From Hyphomicrobiales bacterium (GTDB lineage: Bacteria; Pseudomonadota; Alphaproteobacteria; Rhizobiales; Xanthobacteraceae): DNA of 64,000 bases. This document shows positions 23,680 to 34,454 of the stretch, piece by piece. Numbering within the stretch: position 1 is the first letter of the stretch; every line of letters starts with the position of its first letter. The position numbers and the translations under genes are program-made. A model generated the notes under the pieces. That model made no database searches and was not told where the DNA came from. It saw only the letters and a program-made list of their open reading frames with translations. The stretch lies in the NCBI GenBank assembly GCA_016713235.1, contig JADJPN010000004.1, positions 1 through 64,000 on the forward strand. The letters run 5' to 3'.

Positions 23680-24826
23680 ATGCCCGGAATTGCCGAACGC
23701 TATGCCGGACTGGCCGAAAGCGGCGCATTGGAGCGGGACCCCGCGCAAGCCCGGGCCGCCGATCGTCTTCAGAAATTGCAGGATGAGCTTTCGAACTATC
23801 GGCGTGCGTCGAAATCCTCTTCGCTCGGCTGGCTGATGGCGCGCGGGCCCAAGGCTGCGGCCCCACGCGGACTTTATATCTGGGGCGATGTCGGCCGCGG
23901 CAAGACCATGCTGATGGACCTCTTCTTTGAGACTGCAAAGGTCGAGAAGAAGCGCCGCGCGCATTTCCACGAATTCATGGCCGACGTGCATGACCGCCTG
24001 AATGTCGTCCGCCAGGCGATCAAGGAAGCAAAACAAAAGACGGCGATCCGATCGCGCCAGTGGCCGCGGCACTCGCGGACGAGGCGCTGCTGCTTTGTTT
24101 CGACGAGTTTCACGTGAACGACATCGCGGACGCGATGATCCTGTCACGTCTGTTCGAGCGTCTGTTCGAGCGGGGCGTGGTCATGGTCGCGACCTCGAAC
24201 GTGCCGTCTGGCGATCTATACAAGGAGGGGCTGAACCGGGCGCTGTTCCTGCCCTTCGTGAAACTGCTTCAGGAGAAGTGCGATACCGTTCATCTCGCGG
24301 CGCGCACGGATTACCGGCTGGAAAAACTCTCCGGCACGCAGATGTGGCATGTGCCGGCCGACCGCGAAGCCCAGCAGCAGATCGACGAAGTCTGGCGCAA
24401 ACTTGCCGGCCGCGACGGTGGCGCGCCGGCAGAGCTTTCCTATCGCGGCCGGACCCTTCGTATTCCGTTCGCAGGCAATGGCGCCGCGCGGTTCGACTTC
24501 TCCGATCTGTGCCGTCAGCCGCTCGGGGCGGCCGACTTCGTGCAGATCGCGCACAACTTTCATACGATCGTGATCGAGGACATTCCGGTCATGAGCCCGG
24601 ACCAGCGCAACGAGGCGAAGCGCTTTATCCTGTTGATCGACGCGCTTTACGACAACGCGGTGAAGATTGTCGCCTCCGCGGCTGCCGAACGGACGAGATC
24701 TATCAAGGAACCGGAACGATCGAGGCGAGCGAGTTCAAACGTACCGGTTCGCGGCTCATCGAAATGGGCTCGAATGAATATATGGCGCTTGCGCATGGCG
24801 GCCCTGCCGGGAAGGCCGTAAAATGA
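23680..24826 (+). CDS. zapE: Cell division protein ZapE (AFG1-like ATPase), two frameshifts
   Basis: AAA+-like ATPase that acts at the division site; about 382 residues if repaired. The first part has GLYIWGDVGRGKTMLMDLFF (Walker A) and HFHEFMADVHDRL. One base is missing near 24039, after which EALLLCFDEFHVNDIADAMI (Walker B) and ATSNVPSGDLYKEGLNR follow in another frame. A second base is missing near 24690, after which DEIYQGTGTIEASEFKRTGS leads to TGA at 24824-24826. Both junctions join perfectly by family alignment, so sequence error is the likely cause. It stands alone upstream of an LprI-like gene. Confidence 0.85.
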
Positions 24827-24858
24827 CGCCCAATGCTTTATAGGTAAGGAGGCGCTGA

Positions 24859-25191
24859 ATGCGCTTTGCTCTTCTCGCTCTGGCCGCCTTTGCGGTTCTT
24901 GTCATGGACGCGCCGCGCGCCGAAGCGCAGGAAGTAAACTGCCGCCGCCCAGCCTCCGCGGCCGACGCGATGGTTTGCCGCTACCCGCAGCTTCTCGATC
25001 TCGATGACCGGGTGGCGCGGCGTTACGCGCATCTGCGGCGGGAGCTTTACGGCCGTGACCGGAATGAACTCGAGCGCGACCATCTGCAATTCCGGCGCGC
25101 ACGCCGCGACTGCTACGACAATGCTCGGTGTCTGGAAGCCATGTATCACCGCCGGCTGGACGAATTGCGTGAGTATCGCCGCCGCTACTAG
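24859..25191 (+). CDS. Exported LprI-like small protein
   Basis: A 110-residue protein with a signal peptide (ALLALAAFAVLVMDAPRAEA). The mature part has four Cys in the pattern NCRRPASAADAMVCRYPQLL, then RRDCYDNARCLEAMYHRRLD, matching the lysozyme-inhibitor LprI N-terminal-like domain (PF07007), with YAHLRRELYGRD helices between. Disulfide-bonded periplasmic location is expected. Whether it inhibits lysozyme is not known for most members. A strong hairpin terminator follows. Confidence 0.8.
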   Translation: MRFALLALAAFAVLVMDAPRAEAQEVNCRRPASAADAMVCRYPQLLDLDDRVARRYAHLRRELYGRDRNELERDHLQFRRARRDCYDNARCLEAMYHRRLDELREYRRRY

Positions 25192-25228
25192 GCGCTAATC
25201 GAAGCCTTCAATCAGGCAGAAAGAACAC

Positions 25229-25255
25229 GCGCCGCAGCAACTTTTGCTGCGGCGC
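25229..25255 (+). terminator. Terminator after the LprI-like gene
   Basis: A perfect 12-bp stem, GCGCCGCAGCAA (25229-25240) with TTGCTGCGGCGC (25244-25255), closes on CTT and is followed by TTATGCGTTTTG. Confidence 0.8.
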
Positions 25256-25280
25256 TTATGCGTTTTGTGCCTAGACGAGG

Positions 25281-25331
25281 GTCGGGTTAGCTGCTGGTAT
25301 TATGTATATCAGATGGTCAGATAAGCCCGAC
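25281..25331 (+). promoter_or_regulatory. Possible stem-loop in the mdh leader
   Basis: GTCGGGTT (25281-25288) pairs with AAGCCCGAC (25323-25331) through one bulged C, enclosing CTGGTAT (25294-25300) with ATATCAG (25306-25312). It lies about 75 bp upstream of the mdh start. The GTCGGG/CCCGAC arms recall the three-way-junction elements, but the architecture differs, so it may be a degenerate relative or unrelated. Confidence 0.35.
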
Positions 25332-25406
25332 TTCGTGTTGCAGTGCCCCCTTCAAATGGATAAGCCAGCGCAGTCTTTTCCAACGCTAGCGAAGAGTTTC
25401 CCCACC

Positions 25407-26372
25407 ATGGCTCGCAACAAAATCGCCTTGATCGGCGCCGGTCAGATCGGCGGCACCCTTGCCCACCTCGCAGGTCTTAAAGAACTCGGCGACGTCGTCC
25501 TGTTCGACATCGCGGAGGGCGTTCCGCAAGGCAAAGCGCTCGACCTTGCAGAATCCTCGCCGGTCGACATGTTCGACGCCAAGCTTTCCGGCACGAACAC
25601 CTATGAAGCGATCGAAGGCTCCGATGTCGTCATCGTCACCGCCGGCGTGCCGCGCAAGCCCGGCATGAGCCGCGACGATCTTCTCGGTATCAATCTGAAG
25701 GTGATGGAGCAGGTCGGCGCCGGCATTAAGAAGTATGCGCCGAACGCTTTCGTCATCTGCATCACCAATCCGTTGGACGCGATGGTATGGGCGCTCCAGA
25801 AGGCATGCGGTCTGCCGAAGAACAAGGTGGTCGGCATGGCGGGCGTGCTCGACTCCGCGCGCTTCCGCTACTTCCTTGCCGACGAATTCAACGTCTCGGT
25901 CGAAGACGTCACCGCCTTCGTGCTCGGCGGCCACGGCGACACCATGGTGCCGCTCACGCGCTACTCCACCGTCGCCGGCATTCCGCTGCCCGACCTCGTG
26001 AAGATGGGTTGGACCACGCAGGAGCGCCTCGACAAGATCATCCAGCGCACGCGCGACGGCGGCGCTGAAATCGTGAACCTCTTGAAGACCGGCTCGGCCT
26101 TCTACGCGCCCGCCGCTTCCGCGATCGCGATGGCGGAAAGCTATCTGAAGGACAAGAAGCGCGTGCTTCCCGTAGCGGCCCATCTCAACGGCGAATACGG
26201 CCTGAAGAATATTTATGTCGGCGTGCCGGTCGTCATCGGCGCGAAGGGCGTCGAGCGCATCGTCGAGATCGAAATGGACAAGACCGAGCGCGCCATGTTC
26301 GACAAGTCGGTCGACAGCGTGAAGGGTCTGGTCGAGGCCTGCATCAAGATCGCACCCGATCTCGCGAAGTAA
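25407..26372 (+). CDS. mdh: Malate dehydrogenase
   Basis: NAD-dependent oxidation of malate to oxaloacetate in the TCA cycle; 321 residues from ATG 25407 (MARNKIALIGAGQIGG). An in-frame frame opens 105 bp earlier but that extension does not look native. Marks are the Rossmann loop GAGQIGGTLAHLA, TAGVPRKPGMSRDDLLGIN with substrate Arg residues, CITNPLDAMVW, and the catalytic GGHGDTMVPLTRYS. This is the LDH-like MDH type of Alphaproteobacteria. It heads mdh-sucC-sucD, with sucC 27 bp downstream. Confidence 0.97.
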   Translation: MARNKIALIGAGQIGGTLAHLAGLKELGDVVLFDIAEGVPQGKALDLAESSPVDMFDAKLSGTNTYEAIEGSDVVIVTAGVPRKPGMSRDDLLGINLKVMEQVGAGIKKYAPNAFVICITNPLDAMVWALQKACGLPKNKVVGMAGVLDSARFRYFLADEFNVSVEDVTAFVLGGHGDTMVPLTRYSTVAGIPLPDLVKMGWTTQERLDKIIQRTRDGGAEIVNLLKTGSAFYAPAASAIAMAESYLKDKKRVLPVAAHLNGEYGLKNIYVGVPVVIGAKGVERIVEIEMDKTERAMFDKSVDSVKGLVEACIKIAPDLAK

Positions 26373-26399
26373 AACAACCCAAGGGAGACAGAACTCGCG

Positions 26400-27570
<1,171 letters not shown>

Positions 27571-27571
27571 G

Positions 27572-28456
27572 ATGGCGATCCTCGTCGATAAGAACACCAA
27601 AGTTCTCACCCAAGGCATGACCGGCAAGACCGGCTCGTTCCACACCGAGCAGGCGATCGCCTACGGCACCAAGATGGTCGGCGGCGTTGCGCCCGGTAAG
27701 GGCGGTTCCTCGCACCTCAATCTTCCAGTGTTCAACACCGTGCGCGAAGCGCGCGAGGCGACCGGGGCGGACGCCACTGTCATCTATGTCCCGCCGGCCG
27801 GTTGCGCCGACGCGATCTGCGAAGCGATCGACGCGGAAATTCCGCTGATCGTGACGATCACCGAAGGCGTGCCCGTGCTCGATATGGTGCGCGTGAAGCG
27901 CTCGCTCTCGGGCTCGAAATCGCGCCTCCTCGGCCCGAACTGCCCCGGCGTGATCACGCCCGGCGAATGCAAGATCGGCATCATGCCGGGCCACATCCAC
28001 AAGCCGGGTTCGGTAGGCATCGTCTCGCGCTCCGGCACACTGACCTATGAGGCGGTATTCCAGACGACTGCCGAAGGTTTGGGCCAGACCACCTGCGTCG
28101 GCATCGGTGGCGACCCGGTGAAGGGCACCGAGTTCATTGACGTGCTGGAGATGTTCCTGGGCGATCCGAAGACCGAATCCATCATCATGATCGGCGAAAT
28201 CGGCGGTTCGGCCGAGGAAGATGCGGCGCAGTTCCTGAAGGATGAAGCCAAGCGTGGCCGTTCCAAGCCGATGGCCGGCTTTATCGCCGGACGTACCGCG
28301 CCTCCGGGCCGCCGCATGGGCCATGCCGGCGCGATCATCTCGGGCGGTAAAGGCGATGCCGAATCCAAGATTCAGGCGATGGAGTCCGCCGGTATCAAGG
28401 TCTCCCAGTCGCCGGCCCGGCTCGCCAAGACCCTGGTTGAGGTTCTCAAAGGCTAG
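27572..28456 (+). CDS. sucD: Succinyl-CoA synthetase alpha subunit
   Basis: CoA-binding, phospho-His subunit of succinyl-CoA synthetase; 294 residues. The CoA-binding fold starts LVDKNTKVLTQGMTGKTGSF; VGGVAPGKGG, LGPNCPGVITPGECKIGIMP and VSRSGTLTYEAV are characteristic. The phosphorylated His is in RRMGHAGAIISGGKG near residue 250. It starts 1 bp after sucC. Repeat copy C lies between its stop and sucA, so a terminator or processing site may separate sucCD from sucAB. Confidence 0.98.
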   Translation: MAILVDKNTKVLTQGMTGKTGSFHTEQAIAYGTKMVGGVAPGKGGSSHLNLPVFNTVREAREATGADATVIYVPPAGCADAICEAIDAEIPLIVTITEGVPVLDMVRVKRSLSGSKSRLLGPNCPGVITPGECKIGIMPGHIHKPGSVGIVSRSGTLTYEAVFQTTAEGLGQTTCVGIGGDPVKGTEFIDVLEMFLGDPKTESIIMIGEIGGSAEEDAAQFLKDEAKRGRSKPMAGFIAGRTAPPGRRMGHAGAIISGGKGDAESKIQAMESAGIKVSQSPARLAKTLVEVLKG

Positions 28457-28483
28457 TCCAGCCGGAATTCAAGATGTGCTTAT

Positions 28484-28575
28484 AAAACGGGCGCTTTACC
28501 AAGCCGGGGTTACCCGGCTTGGTGACTTAATATTGCCGGTCTCGGGTTTGCCCGAGACCGGTTTGTTCCCGTTTT
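28484..28575. repeat. Three-way-junction intergenic element, copy C
   Basis: The outer arms AAAACGGG (28484-28491) and CCCGTTTT (28568-28575) pair. Hairpin 1 is ACCAAGCCGGG (28498-28508) with CCCGGCTTGGT (28513-28523), loop GTTA. Hairpin 2 is CCGGTCTCGGG (28536-28546) with CCCGAGACCGG (28551-28561), loop TTTG. The linker is GACTTAATATTG. Unlike copies A and B it lies between two genes on the same strand (sucD and sucA). Confidence 0.82.
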
Positions 28576-28784
28576 TACGTTTCACGCATAAATCGCTACG
28601 GAATAACTGCAATAATATTGAGGTGTGAGGCTCGTCCCATTAAAAGAGCCCTGCGCGGCGCGGGGGCCTGCTCGGACCTCGTTTCCTCATATTTTCGAAG
28701 TCTTATGTAGGCATGGAAATCGCGGCGCCGCCCCGTCGGGCAGGCGCGCAAATGGCGGACGCTTTGAAAAGCGTCAGGATGAAA

Positions 28785-31745
28785 ATGGCACGTGAAGCAA
28801 GCAATCAAGGTTTTCTGAATTCCTCATTCCTCGATGGCGGTAACGCCGCTTACATCGAAGACCTCTACGCCCGCTACGAGAAGAACCCGTCCTCGGTGGA
28901 CGAAAGCTGGCGGACCTTCTTCGAGCAGATGAAGGGCGACGACCGCGCCGCGATCGAGAAGAGCGCCAAGGGCCCGTCTTGGAAGAAGCCGGGCTGGCCG
29001 CTGATCGCAAACGGCGAACTCGTGGCCGCACTCGACGGCAACTGGGCTGCGACCGAAATAGCGGTCGGCAACAAGATCAAGGGCAAGGCACAGGCAAAGG
29101 GTGTCGAGCTTTCCGAAGCCGATGTGCAGCAGGCGACGCGCGACTCGGTCAAGGCGCTGATGATGATCCGCGCGTTCCGCATGCGCGGTCATCTCGAGGC
29201 GAAGCTAGACCCGCTCGGCATGGAGCCGGAAGTCCCGCACCCGGAGCTCGATCCTGCTTCCTATGGCTTCACGGAAGCCGATCTCGATCGCAAAATCTTT
29301 ATCGACCACGTGCTCGGTCTGGAGTTCGCGAGCGTGCGCGAGATGATCGAGATTCTCCGCCGCACTTATTGCCAGACCATCGGCATCGAATTCATGCACA
29401 TCTCCGATCCGGAAGAGAAGGCGTGGTTGCAGGAGCGGATCGAGGGGCCGGACAAAGAAATTACGTTCACGCGCGAGGGCAAGCGCGCGATCCTGAACAA
29501 GCTCGTCGAGGCCGAAGGCTTCGAGAAGTTTATCGACGTGAAATACACCGGCACCAAGCGCTTCGGTCTCGACGGCGGCGAAGCAATGATTCCGGCGATG
29601 GAGCAGATCATCAAGCGCTCAGGCGCGCTCGGCTGCAAAGAGATCGTGCTCGGCATGGCGCATCGCGGCCGCCTCAACGTGCTTTCGCAAGTTATGGCAA
29701 AGCCGCATCGTGCGATCTTCCACGAATTCAAGGGCGGCTCCTCGACGCCAACCGAAGTCGAAGGCTCGGGTGACGTCAAGTATCACCTTGGCGCTTCGTC
29801 GGACCGCGAGTTCGATGGCAACGAAGTTCATCTTTCGCTCACCGCGAATCCGTCGCATCTCGAAATCGTCGACCCGGTCGTGCTCGGCAAAGTGCGCGCG
29901 AAGCAGGACCTGTTCGGCGACAAGCCGGAAGACCGCATCTCGGCGATGCCACTCCTGATTCACGGCGACGCTGCTTTCGCAGGCCAGGGTGTGGTTGCGG
30001 AATGCTTCGGTCTTTCAGGCCTCAAGGGTCACCGCACCGGCGGCTCGATCCACTTCATCATCAACAACCAGATCGGCTTTACGACGAATCCGCGTTACTC
30101 GCGCTCGTCGCCGTATCCGTCCGACGTGGCGAAGATGATCGAAGCGCCGATCTTCCACGTGAACGGCGACGATCCGGAGGCGGTGGTGTTCGTGGCCAAA
30201 GTCGCGACCGAATTCCGGATGAAATTTCATAAGCCGGTCGTGATCGACATGTTCTGCTATCGCCGCTTCGGTCACAACGAAGGCGACGAGCCGGCATTCA
30301 CGCAGCCGCTGATGTATCAAAAGATCCGCGCGCATGCGTCCACGCTCGATCTCTACTCGAAGAAGCTGGAAGAGGAAGGCGTGGTTACCGCCGACGAAGT
30401 CGACGGCCTGAAGGCTGAATGGCGCGCGAAGCTGGAGGCCGAATACGAAGCAGGCCAGAGCTATAAAGCCAACAAAGCCGATTGGTTGGATGGCCGCTGG
30501 TCCGGCATGAAAGCCGCGAAAGAGATCGACGATCCGCGCCGCGGCGAAACAGGCGTTTCGCTCGATGTCTTGAGGGAAATCGGCAAGCAGATTACTTCGG
30601 TGCCGGAAGGTTTCAACACGCACAAGACGATTCAGCGCTTCCTCGACAACCGCAAGAAAGCGATCGAGGCCGGGCAAGGCATCGACTGGGCGACCGGCGA
30701 AGCACTCGCGTTCTGCTCGCTGCTTCTGGAAAATCACCGCGTGCGTCTGTCCGGTCAGGACGTCGAGCGTGGCACCTTCTCGCAGCGGCACTCGGTGCTG
30801 ACCGACCAGGTCAGCGAAGACCGCTACACGTCCTTCAATCACATCCGCGAAAAGCAGGGCCGCTACGAAGTCATCAACTCGATGCTTTCGGAAGAAGCAG
30901 TGCTCGGCTTCGAATACGGCTATTCGCTCGCGGAGCCGAATGCGCTGACGCTATGGGAAGCGCAGTTCGGCGACTTCGCGAACGGCGCGCAGGTGGTGTT
31001 CGACCAGTTCATCTGCTCGGGCGAACGCAAGTGGCTGCGCATGTCGGGCCTCATCTGTCTCCTCCCGCATGGTTACGAGGGCCAAGGCCCGGAGCATTCC
31101 TCCGCGCGTCTCGAACGCTTCCTCCAGCTCTGCGCCGAAGACAACATGCAGGTCGCGAACTGCACGACGCCCGCGAACTATTTCCACATCCTGCGCCGCC
31201 AGCTGAAGCGCGATATCCGCAAGCCGCTCATTTTGATGACGCCGAAATCGCTGCTTCGTCACAAGCGTGCAGTTTCCCGTCTCGACGAGATGGGGCCCGA
31301 GACCACGTTCCACCGCGTATTGTGGGACGATGCGCAGTATCTGAAAAACCAGCCGGTCAAGCTGGTCGCGGACGACAAGATGCGCCGCGTGATCCTGTGT
31401 TCCGGCAAGGTCTATTACGACCTCTATGAAGAGCGCGAAAAGCGGGGCCTGAACGACGTCTACATCCTGCGCGTGGAGCAGCTCTATCCGTTCCCGCTGA
31501 AAGCGCTGACCACCGAGCTATCGCGTTTCAAGAACGCGGAAGTGATCTGGTGTCAGGAAGAGCCGAAGAACCAGGGCGCCTGGGCTTTCGTGCAGCCTTA
31601 CGTCGAATGGCTGCTTGAAAACGTGGGTGCCAAAAACAAGCGGGCGCGCTATGTCGGCCGCGCGGCATCGGCCTCGACTGCGACGGGCCTGATGTCGATG
31701 CACGTGAAGCAACTGCAACAATTCATGGAAGAAGCGCTCGGTTAA
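28785..31745 (+). CDS. sucA: 2-oxoglutarate dehydrogenase E1 component
   Basis: Thiamine-diphosphate subunit that decarboxylates 2-oxoglutarate; 986 residues from ATG 28785, chosen because AGGATG precedes it and the protein then starts MAREASNQGFLNSSFLDGGN like its relatives (an in-frame ATG at 28713 adds 24 residues). Marks are EDLYARYEKNPSSVDESWRT (E2-binding N-terminus), EIVLGMAHRGRLNVLSQVMA, IHGDAAFAGQGVVAECFGLS (ThDP/Mg), FHVNGDDPEAVVFV and the transketolase-like C-terminal half with LLPHGYEGQGPEHSSARLER. sucB follows after 16 bp. Confidence 0.98.
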   Translation: MAREASNQGFLNSSFLDGGNAAYIEDLYARYEKNPSSVDESWRTFFEQMKGDDRAAIEKSAKGPSWKKPGWPLIANGELVAALDGNWAATEIAVGNKIKGKAQAKGVELSEADVQQATRDSVKALMMIRAFRMRGHLEAKLDPLGMEPEVPHPELDPASYGFTEADLDRKIFIDHVLGLEFASVREMIEILRRTYCQTIGIEFMHISDPEEKAWLQERIEGPDKEITFTREGKRAILNKLVEAEGFEKFIDVKYTGTKRFGLDGGEAMIPAMEQIIKRSGALGCKEIVLGMAHRGRLNVLSQVMAKPHRAIFHEFKGGSSTPTEVEGSGDVKYHLGASSDREFDGNEVHLSLTANPSHLEIVDPVVLGKVRAKQDLFGDKPEDRISAMPLLIHGDAAFAGQGVVAECFGLSGLKGHRTGGSIHFIINNQIGFTTNPRYSRSSPYPSDVAKMIEAPIFHVNGDDPEAVVFVAKVATEFRMKFHKPVVIDMFCYRRFGHNEGDEPAFTQPLMYQKIRAHASTLDLYSKKLEEEGVVTADEVDGLKAEWRAKLEAEYEAGQSYKANKADWLDGRWSGMKAAKEIDDPRRGETGVSLDVLREIGKQITSVPEGFNTHKTIQRFLDNRKKAIEAGQGIDWATGEALAFCSLLLENHRVRLSGQDVERGTFSQRHSVLTDQVSEDRYTSFNHIREKQGRYEVINSMLSEEAVLGFEYGYSLAEPNALTLWEAQFGDFANGAQVVFDQFICSGERKWLRMSGLICLLPHGYEGQGPEHSSARLERFLQLCAEDNMQVANCTTPANYFHILRRQLKRDIRKPLILMTPKSLLRHKRAVSRLDEMGPETTFHRVLWDDAQYLKNQPVKLVADDKMRRVILCSGKVYYDLYEEREKRGLNDVYILRVEQLYPFPLKALTTELSRFKNAEVIWCQEEPKNQGAWAFVQPYVEWLLENVGAKNKRARYVGRAASASTATGLMSMHVKQLQQFMEEALG

Positions 31746-31761
31746 AGCGCTGGAGAAAAAG

Positions 31762-32985
31762 ATGGCGACCGAAATCCGCGTGCCGACCCTTGGCGAATCC
31801 GTCACCGAAGCCACCATCGGCAAATGGTTCAAGAAACCCGGCGATGCGGTGAAAGCCGACGAACCGCTGGTCGAGTTAGAGACCGACAAGGTCACGGTCG
31901 AAGTGCCGGCGCCGGCTGCGGGCGTGCTTGAGGAAATCGTCGCGAAAGACGGCCAGACCGTCACCATCGGCGCGGTACTCGGCTCGATCAAGGAAGGCGC
32001 GGGCGGTGCGACGGCTCCGGCCGCGGCACCCAAAGCCGCCGCTCCGGTGCCCGCGAAATCCGAAGCGCCGAAGGCCGCGCCCGCAAGCGCGCCGAAGGGC
32101 GAAGGTCAGGCGCCGTCCGTGCGCCGTCTTGGTGGCGAGAGCGGCGTCGATCCCGCAGGCGTTTCCGGCACCGGTAAAGATGGCCGCGTGACCAAGGGCG
32201 ACATGCTGAACGCGATCGAGCGCGGGCCTTCGGCTGCGCCAGCGCCCGCTGCGCAGATGCGCGCGCCTTCCACGGCCGACGATGCTTCGCGTGAAGAGCG
32301 CGTGAAGATGACGCGGTTGCGCCAGACCATCGCGCGCCGTCTGAAGGACGCGCAGAACACGGCCGCGATGCTGACCACGTTCAACGACGTGGACATGTCC
32401 GCTGTGATGAAGATGCGTTCGGAATACAAGGAAGCATTCGAGAAGAAGCACGGCGTGAAGCTCGGCTTCATGGGCTTTTTCGTGAAAGCCTGTATCCAGG
32501 CGCTCAAGGAAGTGCCGGCAGTGAACGCGGAGATCGACGGCACCGATCTCGTCTACAAGAATTATTATCACATCGGCGTTGCGGTCGGCACCGAGAAGGG
32601 CCTCGTGGTGCCGGTGGTGCGCAATGCGGACCAGATGTCGATTGCGGAAATCGAAAAGACCATCGCCGATTTCGGCAAGCGCGCGCGCGACGGCCAGCTT
32701 GCGATCACCGATATGCAGGGCGGCACGTTCACGCTTTCGAACGGCGGTATCTATGGTTCGCTGTTGTCGACGCCGATTCTGAACACGCCGCAGTCGGGCA
32801 TCCTCGGCATGCATCGCATTGAGGAGCGTCCGGTCGCGGTGAAGGGCCAAGTGGTTGTGAGGCCGATGATGTATCTGGCGCTGTCCTACGATCATCGCAT
32901 CGTCGATGGCCGCGAGGCGGTGACCTGCCTCGTGCGCATCAAGGAAGGTCTTGAGGATCCTGCAAGGCTGGTCCTCGATCTCTAA
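31762..32985 (+). CDS. sucB: Dihydrolipoamide succinyltransferase E2
   Basis: Core subunit of the 2-oxoglutarate dehydrogenase complex; 407 residues. Residues 1-77 are the lipoyl domain, with the lipoylated Lys43 in ELETDKVTVEVPAPA. A Pro/Ala linker follows, then an E1/E3-binding domain (APSVRRLGGESGVDPAGVSG, then KDGRVTKGDML) and the acyltransferase domain with YKNYYHIGVAVGTEKGLVVP and the catalytic LSYDHRIVDGREAV. It is cotranscribed with sucA; a small hairpin separates it from lpd. Confidence 0.98.
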   Translation: MATEIRVPTLGESVTEATIGKWFKKPGDAVKADEPLVELETDKVTVEVPAPAAGVLEEIVAKDGQTVTIGAVLGSIKEGAGGATAPAAAPKAAAPVPAKSEAPKAAPASAPKGEGQAPSVRRLGGESGVDPAGVSGTGKDGRVTKGDMLNAIERGPSAAPAPAAQMRAPSTADDASREERVKMTRLRQTIARRLKDAQNTAAMLTTFNDVDMSAVMKMRSEYKEAFEKKHGVKLGFMGFFVKACIQALKEVPAVNAEIDGTDLVYKNYYHIGVAVGTEKGLVVPVVRNADQMSIAEIEKTIADFGKRARDGQLAITDMQGGTFTLSNGGIYGSLLSTPILNTPQSGILGMHRIEERPVAVKGQVVVRPMMYLALSYDHRIVDGREAVTCLVRIKEGLEDPARLVLDL

Positions 32986-32995
32986 CGTTATCTTG

Positions 32996-33017
32996 TGGCC
33001 GGGCATCGTCCCGGCCA
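32996..33017 (+). terminator. Short hairpin between sucB and lpd
   Basis: TGGCCGGG (32996-33003) pairs with CCCGGCCA (33010-33017) around CATCGT. There is no T tract, so it more likely affects RNA stability or attenuates than fully terminates; lpd is probably still read from the suc transcript. Confidence 0.4.
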
Positions 33018-33062
33018 TATGCTTTCAATCGATCAAGCTCCCAAAGACTAAAGGAATTCGTC

Positions 33063-34448
33063 ATGTCCTACGATCTCGTCGTCATTGGCTCCGGTCCCGC
33101 GGGCTATGTCTGCGCCATTCGCGGCGCGCAGCTCGGCCTGAAAACCGCGGTGGTCGAGAAGGACAAGACCTTCGGCGGTACCTGCCTGAACGTCGGCTGC
33201 ATTCCCTCGAAGGCGTTGCTGCACGCGTCGCACCTGTTCGAAGAAGCCGAACACGATTTCGCCGGCATGGGCATCGGCGTGTCGAAGCCGAAGCTCGATC
33301 TCAAGCAGATGCTTTCATTCAAGCAGGAAGGCGTCGACGGCAACGTGAAAGGTGTCGATTTCCTGTTCAAGAAAAACAAAATCGACGCCATCAAGGGCAC
33401 CGGCAAAATCATTGGTGCCGGCAAGATCGACGTCGACGGCAAAACGATTGAAGCCAAGAACATCGTGATCGCGACCGGCTCGGACGTGACGCGCCTTAAA
33501 GGCATCGAGATCGACGAGAAGCGCGTGGTGTCGTCCACCGGTGCGCTTTCTCTCGACAAGGTGCCGGGCAAGCTCCTGGTCGTCGGCGCGGGCGTGATCG
33601 GACTCGAGCTTGGCTCGGTATGGCGCCGTCTCGGCGCGGAAGTGCAGGTCGTCGAATTTCTTGACCGCATTCTTCCGGGCATGGATGGTGAAGTAGCAAA
33701 GCAGTTCCAGCGCATTCTCGAAAAGCAGGGCATGACCTTCAAGCTTGGCTCGAAGGTCACGGCGATCGATACCAAAGGCAAGACGCTGAAGGCGTCGGTC
33801 GAGCCCGCGGCAGGCGGTAAAGCAGAAACGGTCGAAGCCGATGTCGTGCTCGTCGCAGTCGGCCGCGTGCCGTTCACCGAAGGGCTCGGCTTGAAAGAAG
33901 CGGGCGTGGAACTCGACGAGCGCGGCCGCGTGAAGATCGACGACCATTTCCAGACGAACGTAAAAGGCATTTTCGCCGTCGGTGACGTCGTTCGCGGCGC
34001 GATGCTCGCGCACAAGGGCGAAGACGAGGGCGTCGCGGTCGCTGAGCTCATCGCGGGCAAAGCGGGCCACGTGAATTACGATGCGATCCCGAACGTGATC
34101 TATACCTATCCGGAAGTCGCTTCGGTCGGCAAAACCGAAGAAGAACTGAAGCAGGCGGGTGTCGCCTATAAGGTCGGCAAATTCCCGTTCACCGCGAACG
34201 GCCGCGCCAAGGTGAACAAAACCACCGAAGGCTTCGTGAAAATTCTTTCCGACGACAAGACCGACAAGGTGCTCGGCGTTCACATCGTCGGGCCGGATGC
34301 CGGCACGATGATCACGGAAGCGACGATCACGATGGAGTTCTCCGGCTCGGCGGAAGACATCGCCCGCACCTGCCATCCGCACCCGACGCTATCGGAAGCG
34401 ATGAAGGAAGCGGCACTCGGCGTCGACAAGCGCGCGATTCATATGTGA
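33063..34448 (+). CDS. lpd: Dihydrolipoyl dehydrogenase E3
   Basis: FAD enzyme that reoxidises dihydrolipoamide for the 2-oxo acid dehydrogenase complexes; 461 residues. FAD binding is by LVVIGSGPAGYVCAIRGAQL; the redox disulfide is Cys41-Cys46 in FGGTCLNVGCIPSKALLH; NAD binding is by LLVVGAGVIGLELGSVWRRL; the catalytic His-Glu pair is in CHPHPTLSEAMKEAALG. Its place behind sucAB indicates the 2-oxoglutarate complex, though it may also serve pyruvate dehydrogenase. The last codons precede convergent xerC by 6 bp. Confidence 0.98.
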   Translation: MSYDLVVIGSGPAGYVCAIRGAQLGLKTAVVEKDKTFGGTCLNVGCIPSKALLHASHLFEEAEHDFAGMGIGVSKPKLDLKQMLSFKQEGVDGNVKGVDFLFKKNKIDAIKGTGKIIGAGKIDVDGKTIEAKNIVIATGSDVTRLKGIEIDEKRVVSSTGALSLDKVPGKLLVVGAGVIGLELGSVWRRLGAEVQVVEFLDRILPGMDGEVAKQFQRILEKQGMTFKLGSKVTAIDTKGKTLKASVEPAAGGKAETVEADVVLVAVGRVPFTEGLGLKEAGVELDERGRVKIDDHFQTNVKGIFAVGDVVRGAMLAHKGEDEGVAVAELIAGKAGHVNYDAIPNVIYTYPEVASVGKTEEELKQAGVAYKVGKFPFTANGRAKVNKTTEGFVKILSDDKTDKVLGVHIVGPDAGTMITEATITMEFSGSAEDIARTCHPHPTLSEAMKEAALGVDKRAIHM

Positions 34449-34454
34449 GCTGCG